Below, piece by piece: positions 42,662-54,603 of a stretch of 64,000 nt of DNA. Made by a program: the position numbers and the translations under genes. Origin of the DNA: Acidobacteriota bacterium (lineage in GTDB: Bacteria > Acidobacteriota > Thermoanaerobaculia > Multivoradales > Multivoraceae); assembly GCA_028875725.1 (NCBI GenBank), contig JAPPCR010000009.1, forward strand, positions 1 to 64,000. Reading direction: 5' to 3'. The notes beneath the pieces were generated by a model. It saw nothing but the letters and a program-made list of their open reading frames with translations. It did no database searches and was not told the origin of the DNA. Each line of letters opens with the position of its first letter. Position 1 is the stretch's first letter.

Positions 42662-43558
42662 TCAGTCGTCGCCGCGACCGTTGCCCAGCAGCCGACCGAC
42701 GATCGGCGCCAGATCGCGCAACACGGACGCGGGAACGACGGCCGGATCGGTGATCAAGGCGTGCTCCAGCGCGTTGACGCAGGGGCACGCTCCGGGCCGG
42801 CGCTCAGCCGGCAACGATTCGACGATCCGGGCCACCGCCGCCTGTGCGGTACGGGCGTTCCGCCGCAGGACCGCGAGCACCGCCTCGACCGTCACGTCCT
42901 CTTCCTCCTCGTGCCAGCAGTCGTAGTCCGTGATCAGGGCCAGGGTCGCGTAGCAGATCTCCGCTTCGCGGGCGAGCTTCGCCTCCTGCAGGTTCGTCAT
43001 GCCGATCACGTCCGCGCCCCAGCTTCTGTGCATGAAGGACTCGGCGCGGGTCGAAAACTGAGGCCCCTCCATGCACACGTAGATGCCGCCGCGATGGACC
43101 ACCGCGCCGGCCGCGGCCGACTGGTCGGCGCAGACCTCCATCAGCAACGGACAGATCGGATCGGCGAAGCCGACGTGGGCCGCCAGCCCGTTGCCGAAGA
43201 AGGTATCCGGACGGTGCCGCGTGCGGTCGATGAACTGGTCCGGCACCACGATGTGCGTCGGCTGGTAGCGCCGCCGCAGCGAGCCGACCGCGGAAAGCGA
43301 GATCAACCGCTCAACCCCCAGACTCTTGAAAGCGTAGATGTTGGCGCGGAAGTTCAGCTCACTGGGCAGGATGCGGTGGCCACGGCCGTGGCGCGCCAGA
43401 AAGGCGACACGCCGGCCCCTGAGTTCTCCGAGCACGAAGACGTCCGACGGGCTTCCGAACGGTGTCTCGATCGTCCGCTCCTCATGAACCTCGAGCTCCT
43501 CCATGTCGTAGAGACCGGAGCCGCCGATGATCCCGATCGGCCAGGCGTCGACGTTCAC
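42662..43558 (-). CDS. mtnP: S-methyl-5-prime-thioadenosine phosphorylase
   Basis: 298 residues. Splits methylthioadenosine into adenine and methylthioribose-1-phosphate. IGIIGGSGLYDMEELEVHE starts the protein, then FLARHGRGHRILPSELNFRA, VCMEGPQFSTRAES, the specificity segment ADVIGMTNLQEAKLAREAEI and TDYDCWHEEEEDVTVE. The GTG start at 43558 overlaps the TGA of the Gfo/Idh gene (GTGA). The neighbourhood provides adenine recycling by Apt. The RNA/SAM-derived by-product route suggests polyamine or SAM turnover in this organism. Confidence 0.95.
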   Translation of the reverse strand: MNVDAWPIGIIGGSGLYDMEELEVHEERTIETPFGSPSDVFVLGELRGRRVAFLARHGRGHRILPSELNFRANIYAFKSLGVERLISLSAVGSLRRRYQPTHIVVPDQFIDRTRHRPDTFFGNGLAAHVGFADPICPLLMEVCADQSAAAGAVVHRGGIYVCMEGPQFSTRAESFMHRSWGADVIGMTNLQEAKLAREAEICYATLALITDYDCWHEEEEDVTVEAVLAVLRRNARTAQAAVARIVESLPAERRPGACPCVNALEHALITDPAVVPASVLRDLAPIVGRLLGNGRGDD

Positions 43559-44541
43559 GCGACGGCGCCCCCGGCGATCGTCGAGTTCACGAGGAGCGCC
43601 GTCTCCAGCGCCCGCCGGCCGGCCGCGCCGTCGACGAACGGCGCTTCGCCGCCGGCGCAGCGGTCGAGAAACGCCTCGAGTTCGAGCCGCAACGGCTCGC
43701 CGCCATCGACCTCGAGATCGGCGGCCAGGATCCGCCCCGCCGGCCCGCCGGCCGACACCGCGTCTCCGCCGGCAGCCGCCTCTTCGCCGCGCACGCGCCG
43801 CGCGCCCCGCACCGTCTGTTTCTGGTAGTCGAGCGAGAAGTAGCGATCCTCGAAGAAGACCCGCAACTGGCGCACTCGCTCGGCCGAGACGCGAGACGCG
43901 GTCAGGTTCGCCACGCAACCGGACTCGAGCTCGATCCGCGCGTCCGCGATGTCGACCCGGTCCGACAGGACGTCGATCCCGACCGCCCGCACGTCCCGCA
44001 CCGGACTCGGGTCCAGGGCGTGGAGAATCTGCAGGTCGTGGATCATCAGGTCGAGGACGACGTCGACATCCAGGCTGCGCGGGCTGAACGGCGACATCCG
44101 TTCCACTTCGACGAAGCGGGGCGCGAGCCCTAGCGCCAGCAGTTGCTGGACGGCGGGATTGTAGAACTCGACATGCCCCACCGCCAGGACGACACCCCGG
44201 GACGCGGCCACCGTGATCAGAGCATCCGCCACGTCGAGATCCGCCGCGATCGGCTTCTCCACCAGCACGTGAATGCCGGACTCGATCAGACGCGCCGACA
44301 CGTCCAGGTGATCGACCGTGGGCACCGCGACAACGGCGACCTCCACAGCGTTCAGGATCTCGTCGACCCCGGCCGCGACCGAAACGCCATGCTCAAGCGC
44401 GGCGTCTTCGGCCCGCGCCGGATCCGCGTCGACCACGAGCACCGAGTCCGTTCCCAACAAGCGGGCCAGGAGGCGCACATGGTGGCGTCCCATCGCGCCG
44501 GCGCCAATCACGGCGGCCCGAACCGGGGCTTCCGCGCTCAG
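43555..44541 (-). CDS. Gfo/Idh/MocA family oxidoreductase next to lpxA
   Basis: About 328 residues. Rossmann start VRAAVIGAGAMGRHHVRLLA, the family motif GIHVLVEKPIAADLDVADAL (EKP), and a C-terminal Gfo/Idh domain with DVVLDLMIHDLQILHALDP and FFEDRYFSLDY. The start is uncertain: no ATG, GTG or TTG fits, and CTG at 44541 has a GGGAG site 6 bases upstream. It lies between lpxA and mtnP and overlaps mtnP by 4 bp. In Acidithiobacillus and Leptospira, GnnA of this family sits with lpxA and makes the 3-keto sugar for diamino lipid A; a GnnA-like role is possible, but the GnnB transaminase is absent here. Confidence 0.85.
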   Translation of the reverse strand: MSAEAPVRAAVIGAGAMGRHHVRLLARLLGTDSVLVVDADPARAEDAALEHGVSVAAGVDEILNAVEVAVVAVPTVDHLDVSARLIESGIHVLVEKPIAADLDVADALITVAASRGVVLAVGHVEFYNPAVQQLLALGLAPRFVEVERMSPFSPRSLDVDVVLDLMIHDLQILHALDPSPVRDVRAVGIDVLSDRVDIADARIELESGCVANLTASRVSAERVRQLRVFFEDRYFSLDYQKQTVRGARRVRGEEAAAGGDAVSAGGPAGRILAADLEVDGGEPLRLELEAFLDRCAGGEAPFVDGAAGRRALETALLVNSTIAGGAVA

Positions 44542-44557
44542 GGCGAACTCCCGTTCT

Positions 44558-45370
44558 TCACGAGCGGGCGCCGCGGGAACCGCGCCGCGCCGAGCGGATG
44601 AAGCCCCGGTCGGAACTCCTGATGAACGCGACCAGGGCATCGACATCGGCGTGGCCGGCATGCTCGGCGTCGAGTTCCTCGAGCGCCTGGGTCGTGTTCC
44701 TCCGCGAACGGGTGAGCACCCGCACGGCCCTCTCGATGGAGCGGATGTCCTCCGGCGACTTGCCCTTGCGCTCGAGTCCGATGCGGTTGACTCCCATGCA
44801 CGCCGGCTTGATCCCCACGGTGATGCAGAACGGCAGCGCGTCCATCGTGATCACGGAGTAGCCGCCGATGTAGGCATGCCGGCCGACGCGACAGAACTGG
44901 TGGACGGCCGAGAAGGCGCCGATCGTGGCGTCGTCCTCGACCTCCACGTGACCGGCCAGGGTGCCGCCGTTCGTGAACACCGTCCGGCTGCCGACCTGAC
45001 TGTCGTGGCCGACGTGGGTCTGCGTCATGAACAGGTTGTCGTCGCCGATGCGGGTGACACCGCCGCCGAACGCGGTGCCCCGGTTGACCGTCGAGAACTC
45101 GCGGAACTGGTTGCGGTCGCCGATCACGAGCCGGCTCGACTCGCCCTCGTACTTGAGGTCCTGCGGGTCGAATCCGATCGCGGCATAGGGGAAAACCCGG
45201 TTGGCCCGTCCCAGAACCGTGTCGCCGAGGACCGTAGCGTGGGCGCTGATCTCCGTGTCGTCGCCGATCCGAACGCCGGCCCCGATCACCGCATAGGCGC
45301 CGACGACCACGCCATCGCACAGGTCGGCAGACCGATCGACGACCGCCGTTTCATGGATCCTCGACGTCAT
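44558..45370 (-). CDS. lpxA: UDP-N-acetylglucosamine O-acyltransferase LpxA
   Basis: 270 residues. First step of lipid A synthesis. Left-handed beta-helix hexapeptides run from about 8 to 190 (for example VVVGAYAVIGAGVRIGDDTE), with the catalytic region QTHVGHDSQVGSRTVFTNGG (His in HVGHD). The C-terminal helical domain contains IGLERKGKSPEDIRSI. Acyl-length determinants cannot be read reliably. A GTG/ATG-type start at 45370 lies 25 bp after fabZ. It belongs to the fabZ-lpxA-Gfo/Idh unit. Confidence 0.96.
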   Translation of the reverse strand: MTSRIHETAVVDRSADLCDGVVVGAYAVIGAGVRIGDDTEISAHATVLGDTVLGRANRVFPYAAIGFDPQDLKYEGESSRLVIGDRNQFREFSTVNRGTAFGGGVTRIGDDNLFMTQTHVGHDSQVGSRTVFTNGGTLAGHVEVEDDATIGAFSAVHQFCRVGRHAYIGGYSVITMDALPFCITVGIKPACMGVNRIGLERKGKSPEDIRSIERAVRVLTRSRRNTTQALEELDAEHAGHADVDALVAFIRSSDRGFIRSARRGSRGARS

Positions 45371-45395
45371 GGGCCGCGCCGCGGTCCGCGGTCTT

Positions 45396-45881
45396 TCAGG
45401 GCGCCACCATCGTGGAGGTGCAGACGGCCTCCACCGCCAGCTCCCCGTCGACCGTGGCCCGGCCCCGGAAGCGGGAGTGGACGGTGCGCAGGCGCAGCGA
45501 CTCCACCTCCATCCGCAGTTGATCGCCGGGAACGACAGGACGGCGGAAGCGGGCCCTCTCGATGCCGGAAAAGAAGAGCACCCGGCGCTCCCGGTCCTCG
45601 ATCTCGTGCAAAAGCAGCAGACCCGCCGTCTGCGCCATCGCCTCGATCACCAAGACTCCGGGCATGATCGGATTCCCCGGGAAGTGGCCATCGAAGAACG
45701 GCTCGTTGCGGGTCACGTTCTTGATCGCCACCACCCGCTCCCCCGGCACCAGCTCCAGTACCCGGTCAACCAGGAGGATCGGATAGCGGTGCGGCAGTAC
45801 GCTCGCGATCCAGCGCGAGTCGAACGGTCCGAGCGGCGCCCTCACGGCGGCGCCGTCGGTTTCCTCCCGTTCCTTGCTCAC
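45396..45881 (-). CDS. fabZ: 3-hydroxyacyl-ACP dehydratase FabZ
   Basis: 161 residues. Dehydrates 3-hydroxyacyl-ACP in fatty-acid elongation and competes with LpxA/LpxD for that pool. LPHRYPILLVDRVLELVPGE, the catalytic-histidine motif GHFPGNPIMPGVLVIEAMAQ and KFRRPV-like RFRRPVVPGDQL are visible. An N-terminal extension of about 20 residues is non-conserved. It overlaps the lpxD stop by 4 bp, in the standard lpxD-fabZ-lpxA order. Confidence 0.96.
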   Translation of the reverse strand: MSKEREETDGAAVRAPLGPFDSRWIASVLPHRYPILLVDRVLELVPGERVVAIKNVTRNEPFFDGHFPGNPIMPGVLVIEAMAQTAGLLLLHEIEDRERRVLFFSGIERARFRRPVVPGDQLRMEVESLRLRTVHSRFRGRATVDGELAVEAVCTSTMVAP

Positions 45882-46969
45882 GTCTCGTCTCCCCCGTCCG
45901 CCGCCGAATCGTCGCGGCCATCGCGACCCGCCGATTCGAGTTCCCCCACACGTCGCTCGAGCGCCCTGAGCGCGCTGCGCATCGCCGGCAGGCGCGACTG
46001 TAGCGCGTTACGCCGGCGCCAGGCCGCGATTGGTACGGCGGGAATGCCCGCGACACGCTGGTCCTCCTCGACTTCCTGGAACACCGCCGACTTGGCCGCC
46101 ACCTGCACGCCGTCGCCGATCCTGAAATGGCCGGCGACGCCCGCCTGACCCGCCAGGAGCACCCGGTCGCCGATGCGGCTGCTGCCGGACACGCCGGCCT
46201 GACCGCAGAGGATGCACCCCTGACCGATCTGCGCGTTGTGGCCGATCTGCACCAGGTTGTCGATCTTCGTTCCGCGACCGATCGTGGTGGTGTCGAAGGT
46301 GGCCCGATCCACCGCGGAGTTGGCGCCGATCTCCACGTCGTCCCCGATCACGACGACGCCGACCTGAGGCAACTTGACCTGTGAGGCGGCTTCCGCGCCC
46401 TCCGCGAACCCGAAACCGTCCGCGCCCAGGACGACGCCGGAGTGCACGACCACCCGCTCGCCGATGCGCGTACCGTCGTAGACCACGACGTGGGGATGGA
46501 GCACGGTGCCGGTTCCCAGACTGCAGCCGCGGCCTACCACGGTGTGGGCGCCGATCACCACGCCAGGACCGAGCGTCGAGCCCCCGCCGACCACGGCGAA
46601 AGCGTCGACACGGGCGGCGGGGTCGACCTGGGCGGAAGCGTCGACACAGGCCGTTTCGTGAACGCCGGGCGCCACCTCTGGAACCGGAAAGAGAGCCGTC
46701 ATCAGGTCGGCCAGGGCCCGGTAGGCGTCGTCGCAGAGCACCAGATCGGTGCGGAGATCGGCGAGCGTTTCGGGAGAGAGATCCCTGGACACCAGCAGCG
46801 CGCCGGCCTTCGAGGCGAGCGCCTGATCGCGGTACCGGGGGTTGGTCAGAAAGGAGAGATCTCCAGGGCCCGCGGCCAACAGGGTGGCTATGCCGTCGAT
46901 CGGCCGATCCGGATCGCCCTCGAGGTCAGCTCCAACCATCGCGGCAAGATCGGCGAGGCGGTGGGTCAC
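45878..46969 (-). CDS. lpxD: UDP-3-O-acylglucosamine N-acyltransferase LpxD
   Basis: 363 residues. Adds the N-linked acyl chain of lipid A. The N-terminal uridine-binding domain (about 1-100) contains GPGDLSFLTNPRYRDQ. Hexapeptide repeats fill about 105-320, with catalytic His in VQIGHNAQIGQGCILCGQAG and the VVLGADGFGFAEG signature. A C-terminal helical extension (about 320-363) is Arg- and Asp-rich. It is head-to-head with the PQQ-like gene at 47 kb, 104 bp apart, which separates it from skp and bamA. Confidence 0.96.
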   Translation of the reverse strand: MTHRLADLAAMVGADLEGDPDRPIDGIATLLAAGPGDLSFLTNPRYRDQALASKAGALLVSRDLSPETLADLRTDLVLCDDAYRALADLMTALFPVPEVAPGVHETACVDASAQVDPAARVDAFAVVGGGSTLGPGVVIGAHTVVGRGCSLGTGTVLHPHVVVYDGTRIGERVVVHSGVVLGADGFGFAEGAEAASQVKLPQVGVVVIGDDVEIGANSAVDRATFDTTTIGRGTKIDNLVQIGHNAQIGQGCILCGQAGVSGSSRIGDRVLLAGQAGVAGHFRIGDGVQVAAKSAVFQEVEEDQRVAGIPAVPIAAWRRRNALQSRLPAMRSALRALERRVGELESAGRDGRDDSAADGGDET

Positions 46970-47073
46970 GAAGCGAGCCTACCGGAAGCGCGGCTCGGTC
47001 ACCGGCGGACCGTGTACGATGCGCAACGACTCCTAGCCAACGTTTCCTTCCTGCGACCGGGAGGTCCGATTCG

Positions 47074-48444
47074 ATGAAGAGTGCGACATCGCCCCAACAC
47101 CGAAGCCACACCGTCATCCTCGCGGCGCTCGCCTGCGCCGCGCTCTGCGCCGGCGCGGCTGCCGCGACCGACAACTGGCCCCAGTTCCGCGGCCCGGGCA
47201 TGAACCCGGCCGTCTCCGACAATCCCGCCCTTCCAGATCGCTGGAGCCAGACGGAGAACGTCGAATGGGTCGTCGAGATCCCGGGACTCGGGTGGTCCAG
47301 TCCGATCGTCTGGGGCAACCGGGTGTTCCTGACGACCGCCGTTTCCGAAGGCGAGTTCGAGCGCCCTCAGGCTGGTCTCTACGCCGCCCGCGGCCGCAGC
47401 GAACCGCCGCAGGCGCAGCACGACTGGCGCGTGTACTGCCTGGACCTCTCGACCGGCGAGGTGCTCTGGGAACGCTCGGTCAAGGCAGGCATACCCGAGT
47501 TCCCGCGCCACCAGAAGCAGACGTACGCCTCGGAGACGCCAACCACCGACGGCGAACGCGTCTACGCGCGCTTCGGCGACCTCGGCGTCTACGCCTTCAC
47601 GATGGAAGGCGAAGCCGTGTGGAGCTTCGACACGCCCTACCGTCCGACCATGTGGGACTACGGCTCCGCCTCCTCGCCCGTGCTGCACGACGACCTGCTG
47701 ATCATCCTCTACGACAACGAGGAAGAGTCCTGGATCGCCGCTCTCGACAAACGCACGGGCGAAGAGCGCTGGCGCACGGGCCGGGAAGAAGTGTCGAGCT
47801 GGGCAACGCCGTTCGTCTGGGCGAACGAAGCCCGCACCGAGATCGTCACGACCGGCAAGAACCGCATTCGCTCGTACGGCCTGGACGGCGAACTGCTGTG
47901 GGAGATGGACGGCCGCATGTCCTGGGCGGCCATCGCCACCCCGTTCGCAGCTCACGAGATGGTCTACGTCAACTCCGGCTACTTCCAGGATCAGCGCCGG
48001 CCGGTCTTCGCCATCCGTCCGGGGGCGCTGGGCGACATCACCCTGGAAGGGGACGCGACGGAGAGCGAGTTCGTCGCCTGGCACCAGCCCAAGGCCGGCA
48101 ACTACAACACCTCGCCTCTGGTCTACAAGGGCGTCTACTACAGCCTGCTGGACCGCGGCTTCTTCGAAGCGTACGACGCGCGGACCGGCGAGCCGGTGTA
48201 CGGCCGGAAGCGCGTGGCGCCGCGGGGCGGCGCCAGCTTCACCTCATCGCCGTGGGCCTACAACGGCCGCGTGTTCGCGCTCAGCGAGCAGGGCGACACG
48301 TACGTGATCCGCGCCGGCTCGGAGTACGAGGTGCTCCACACGAACAGCCTCGACGAGATGGCGATGGCGTCGCCGGCGGTCGCCGGCGACCGGCTGCTGA
48401 TCCGTACCCGGTCGAAGCTCTACAGCATCCGCAACACGGAGTAG
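47074..48444 (+). CDS. PQQ-like beta-propeller protein, exported
   Basis: 456 residues with GGGAGG before the ATG. Signal peptide (VILAALACAALCAGAAAAT). NWPQFRGPGMNPAV is followed by propeller blades such as LDLSTGEVLWERSV, FTMEGEAVWSFD, LDKRTGEERWRTG, YGLDGELLWEMDG and YDARTGEPVYGRK. Fold as in the PQQ-like/BamB superfamily. The location between skp/bamA and lpxD hints at an envelope-assembly role, but BamB lipoprotein features are weak. It lies on the opposite strand to all flanking envelope genes and ends 3 bp before the convergent skp gene. It is a distant paralogue of the gene at 14.9-16.2 kb. Confidence 0.83.
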   Translation: MKSATSPQHRSHTVILAALACAALCAGAAAATDNWPQFRGPGMNPAVSDNPALPDRWSQTENVEWVVEIPGLGWSSPIVWGNRVFLTTAVSEGEFERPQAGLYAARGRSEPPQAQHDWRVYCLDLSTGEVLWERSVKAGIPEFPRHQKQTYASETPTTDGERVYARFGDLGVYAFTMEGEAVWSFDTPYRPTMWDYGSASSPVLHDDLLIILYDNEEESWIAALDKRTGEERWRTGREEVSSWATPFVWANEARTEIVTTGKNRIRSYGLDGELLWEMDGRMSWAAIATPFAAHEMVYVNSGYFQDQRRPVFAIRPGALGDITLEGDATESEFVAWHQPKAGNYNTSPLVYKGVYYSLLDRGFFEAYDARTGEPVYGRKRVAPRGGASFTSSPWAYNGRVFALSEQGDTYVIRAGSEYEVLHTNSLDEMAMASPAVAGDRLLIRTRSKLYSIRNTE

Positions 48445-48447
48445 CTT

Positions 48448-48999
48448 CTACTCCGTGGGAGTCGCCGGGTAGGCGGCGTTGTAGCGCTCGATGATCAGAT
48501 TCGTGATGTCCGCAGCGTCGGCCGCGAACAGCAGCCCCCCCTGGAACTTGTTGAAGATCGCGGTGTAGCCGAACTCCCGTCCGACCTGGGAGATGATCGG
48601 CAGCACCGCCTGCTCGATCTCGCCGAACCTCTCGCCCTGCACCTTCTGCATCTCGCGGTTCGCGTCGTCCTGGGCGCGGCGCAGGTCGATCGTCATGTCC
48701 TCGAGCTGCTTCTCGAGTTCTGCCAGACGGTCCTCGGCCAGCGTCAGCCGGCCATCGTTGTACTGCTTCTGGAGCGCCGCCAACTGCTCCTGCCTGCTCG
48801 TGAGCTCCGCCTGCTTCTCGTCCCGGAGTTGCGTCAGTTCCTGAACCGCGACCTGGCCGCGCGCCGATTCCTGCAGGAGGCGCTCGACCTCGACCACGGC
48901 GATCTTGCTCTGGGCCGCGGCCGGCCCGGCCATGACGACGCCGGCGATGACCAAGGCGGTCACCGCGGCCGCGCGGAATCCGAGGGTTTTCAGGTTCAT
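48448..48999 (-). CDS. skp: Periplasmic chaperone Skp/OmpH
   Basis: 183 residues. Signal peptide (AAAVTALVIAGVVMAGPAAA, cleavage before QSKIAVV). The mature protein starts KIAVVEVERLLQES and contains a long charged coiled coil (about 55-120), the tentacles of a jellyfish-shaped trimer that escorts unfolded outer-membrane proteins to BamA. A globular end IFNKFQGGLLFAADAADITN closes it. It follows bamA by 22 bp, the conserved order. Confidence 0.93.
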   Translation of the reverse strand: MNLKTLGFRAAAVTALVIAGVVMAGPAAAQSKIAVVEVERLLQESARGQVAVQELTQLRDEKQAELTSRQEQLAALQKQYNDGRLTLAEDRLAELEKQLEDMTIDLRRAQDDANREMQKVQGERFGEIEQAVLPIISQVGREFGYTAIFNKFQGGLLFAADAADITNLIIERYNAAYPATPTE

Positions 49000-49021
49000 C
49001 TTCGTAGTTCTCCGTGAGGCG

Positions 49022-51467
49022 TCAGAAGCTGGTTCCGATGCTGAAGTCGAAGCTGTCGAACCGCTCCCGGTCGACGCCTCCGAGGTTGTCCAGCGGATTC
49101 AGGTTCGTAGCGTAGATGAAGCGGAGCGGAGCTCCAAGGATGGGCACGTTGACGCGAAGCTCGATTCCGGCGGACATGCGCATGTGGTTGAAATCGACGT
49201 CCTGGTCGTCGCCGTAGACGTTCCCGGCGTCGAAGAAGGTCACGACGCGGAACGGACCGTTGACCAGGGTGTGGTGCTCAAGGTTGATGACCACGCTCTT
49301 GTTGCCGCCCTGGGGGAAGCCGTTCCGGTCGAGGAGGGTGCGGCCGGTCTCCGGATCGCGGACCCAGATGGAACGGAACGCGAAGCCGCGGAGGCTGTTC
49401 TCGCCGCCCAGCAGGTAGCGGTCCAGAAAGAACAGTTGGCGCACGTTGCCGGTGTCGTCCTGGCCGAACGGCTGGATGTAGCCGAGCTGAATGTTCGCCC
49501 GCCCCACCGTCCGCAGCCCGCGCCTCGTCAGCGGCACCGTGATTGCCGCGTTCAGCGAGGGGCGGATGAAGAAGGACTCGCCGCCCAGGGGGCCGCCGGC
49601 GTACTCGAGGGATGCGATCAGGCGCTTTCCCTGAGTCGGCTCCAGACGGCTGTTGTGGCTGTCGTACTGGTAGGTGGCCGTGACCGAGCGGCGGTTGAAC
49701 TGGAACGCCTGCTCGAACGTGTCGCTCGTCGGGTCGTCCTGCACTTCCGGGTTGTCGAAGAAGTAGAACGTCTGCGACTGGTAGCTCTCGATGTCCATGT
49801 TGCTGTAGGACATCTGGATCATCTCCCAGCGGCGGAAGTTCCGGCCGAACGTGATGACGCCGCCCGCCTCCTTGCTCCGGTAACGCTGGTCGACGAGGAG
49901 GTCGAAGTCCGTATCCCGGTTGAAGAGTTGAACGCCGAAGTTCTGCGGCCGGTCCTTGACCCAGGGCATGTAGTACGAGACGTCGAAGATGTCGCGGTAA
50001 CGGCCGGTCTGGATCGACACGCCGACGGTCTCGCCGCGGCCCAGGAAGTTGCGGGTGCGCAAAGCCGACTGGACGAAGAAGCCGTCGAGTTCGCTGTAGC
50101 CGCCGCCGAACTGGACTTCCGTCTGACCCGTCTCGCTGCCCTTGACCGTGATGTCGACCTGCTGGTCGTCCATGTCGTAGTCGACGTCGACCTGTTCGTT
50201 CTCGTCGACCACGTAGTACTCGAGCTGACTCAGGCGCAACAGGCTGGTGCGCAGCATGCCCGTGTTGAAGACGTCGCCTTCCTTCAGCAGCATCTGCCGC
50301 CGCAGGACCCGGTCACGCGTCCGGTCGTTGCCCGTGAACTCCAGCCGTCCGATCCGAAACTGGTCGTTCTCCTCGACCGTCACGAGAATGTCGGCCACCA
50401 GATCGTCCCGTTCGACGATTTCCATCTTCACGTCCGCGAAGATGTAACCGCTGTTCCGGTAGAGCTCCTGGACCTGCTCCACGCCCTCGTCGATCACGTC
50501 CGAGCGCAGCCAGCCGCCCTTCGGATCCTTGAACATCCGCACCAGCAGTTCCTCGGGCAGAATCTCCGCGCCCTCCACATCGACTTCGCCCAGCTTCCAG
50601 CGCGGTCCTTCCTCGAGCGGAATCACGAGAGCAAGCTGGCGCTTTCGCTCCTCGATGCGCCCGGCGTTCGGCTTGCGCTCGATGACGTCGAGTTCGGGCT
50701 CGCCGACCTCGACATCCTTGTAGCCGAAGCGGCGGTAGAGGTCCTTGACCTTGTCGAGATCCTCCTGAACCGTAGCCGAGTTGAACACGTCGCGCTTGCG
50801 GATTCTGGTCAGGAGGTTCGACTTCTTCGTCTTCTCCATCTGGCGTCGGAGGCGGCCGGCGGAGAACACTTCGTTGCCCTCGAAGTCGACCTGGCCGATC
50901 TTGACTCTCCCGCCCTCGTCCACGGTGATCAGCACCCGCTTCTCGCCCAGACCCGCGTCCTGGATCTCGACGTGGATACCCGCGAACCGGAAGCCTCGCT
51001 CCTCGTAAAGCTTCTTGATGGCCCCTTCGAGACGGGCCAGCTCGCCCAGGTCCAGCGGCAGGCCCTCGAAGACCGAGATCCGCTCCCGGTCCGTCATGTC
51101 GCCGATGTCGCTCCGTTTCACCTTCTTCAGACCGTCGTACTCGAGCGAGACCAGGAGCGGCCTCTCCGTGACCGTCACCCGGACCAGCACGCCTTCGTCC
51201 TGCGCCTCGGCCGCGACCGAGATGTCATCGATCAGCTTGCGCTCCCAGAGATCCTTGATCCGCTCGTTCACGCGTCCGGGATCCCAGGGCTTTCCGGCCT
51301 CGATATCCAGGTAGTAGCTCAGGCTGTCTTCGCTCAGCGTCTCGACGCCGGCGTACTCGACCGACACGATCGGCCGGCCGACCAGCAACTGGCCGGCGGC
51401 CGGTACGGCGAGCAGGAAGACGGCGACGAGCGCGCCCGGCCGTGCCAGCCGTCGAAGGTTCTTTCGA

Positions 51468-51481
<14 letters not shown>
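49022..51481 (-). CDS. bamA: Outer membrane protein assembly factor BamA
   Basis: About 819 residues. Inserts beta-barrel proteins into the outer membrane. A signal/membrane segment (PGALVAVFLLAVPAAGQ) precedes five POTRA domains (about 40-420; e.g. VEYAGVETLSEDSLSYYL, VDFEGNEVFSAGRLRRQM, LEFTGNDRTRDRVLRRQM). The Omp85 barrel follows (about 450-819) with the conserved LGGENSLRGF and VTFFDAGNVYGDDQ, ending SFDFSIGTSF. The TTG start at 51481 lies 9 bases after a perfect AGGAGG; a TTG 18 bp further upstream is possible. It overlaps the clpC end by 14 bp. Confidence 0.96.
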
Positions 51482-53918
<2,437 letters not shown>

Positions 53919-53928
53919 GGCCTAGAGT

Positions 53929-54603
53929 TTATTCGCCCAGGGCCGTCAGGCGGCCCCCGTCGAGACAGAGCACCTTGCGGCAACGGTTCGCCACTGCCGG
54001 ATTGTGCGTCACCAGCAACATCGTCGTATCCCGACGCCTGCGCAGTGTGTCCAGGAGATCGAGCACCTGTTCGCCGCTCCTGGAATCCAGGTTGCCGGTC
54101 GGCTCGTCGGCCAGCAGCACCGCAGGTTCGAGCACCAGGGCGCGGCAGATCGCGATCCGCTGCCGCTCGCCGCCGGAGAGCTGCTGCGGGAAGGCGCCGG
54201 CACGGCCGGCGAGGCCGACCTGGTCCAGGAGCGCGAGCGCCAGGGCGCTGAGAGAGGAGGTCGGGCGGCCCGCGATCCGCCCCGGCATCATCACGTTCTC
54301 GAGCGCGGTGAAGTCCGGAAGCAGTTGATGGAACTGGAAGACGAAACCGAGGGACCGGTTGCGAAAGCCAGCCAGGGCCGACGGCCTGGACGCGGTGAGA
54401 TCGACGCCGTCGACTCGAACCGAACCCGCGTCCGGCGTATCGAGCGCGCCCAGGATGTTGAGGAGAGTCGACTTGCCCGAGCCGGACGGGCCAACGATGG
54501 CTGCCGTCTCGCCGCGCGCGACAACCAGGTCCACGCCGCGCAGGACCTGCCGCCGGACCGCGCCGTCCTGGTAGGCCTTGGTGACCCCGGAAACCGCGAT
54601 CAC
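53929..54603 (-). CDS. lolD: Lipoprotein-releasing ABC transporter ATPase LolD
   Basis: 224 residues. ATPase of the LolCDE complex that extracts outer-membrane lipoproteins from the inner membrane. Walker A GPSGSGKSTLLNILGALD, Q-loop FVFQFHQLLPDFTALENVMM, signature LSGGERQRIAICRALV and Walker B VLLADEPTGNLDS are all intact, and the LLPDFTALENV segment is typical of LolD/MacB. It overlaps the LolC-type gene by 4 bp (ATGA). Client lipoproteins would be made by Lgt. Confidence 0.95.
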   Translation of the reverse strand: MIAVSGVTKAYQDGAVRRQVLRGVDLVVARGETAAIVGPSGSGKSTLLNILGALDTPDAGSVRVDGVDLTASRPSALAGFRNRSLGFVFQFHQLLPDFTALENVMMPGRIAGRPTSSLSALALALLDQVGLAGRAGAFPQQLSGGERQRIAICRALVLEPAVLLADEPTGNLDSRSGEQVLDLLDTLRRRRDTTMLLVTHNPAVANRCRKVLCLDGGRLTALGE

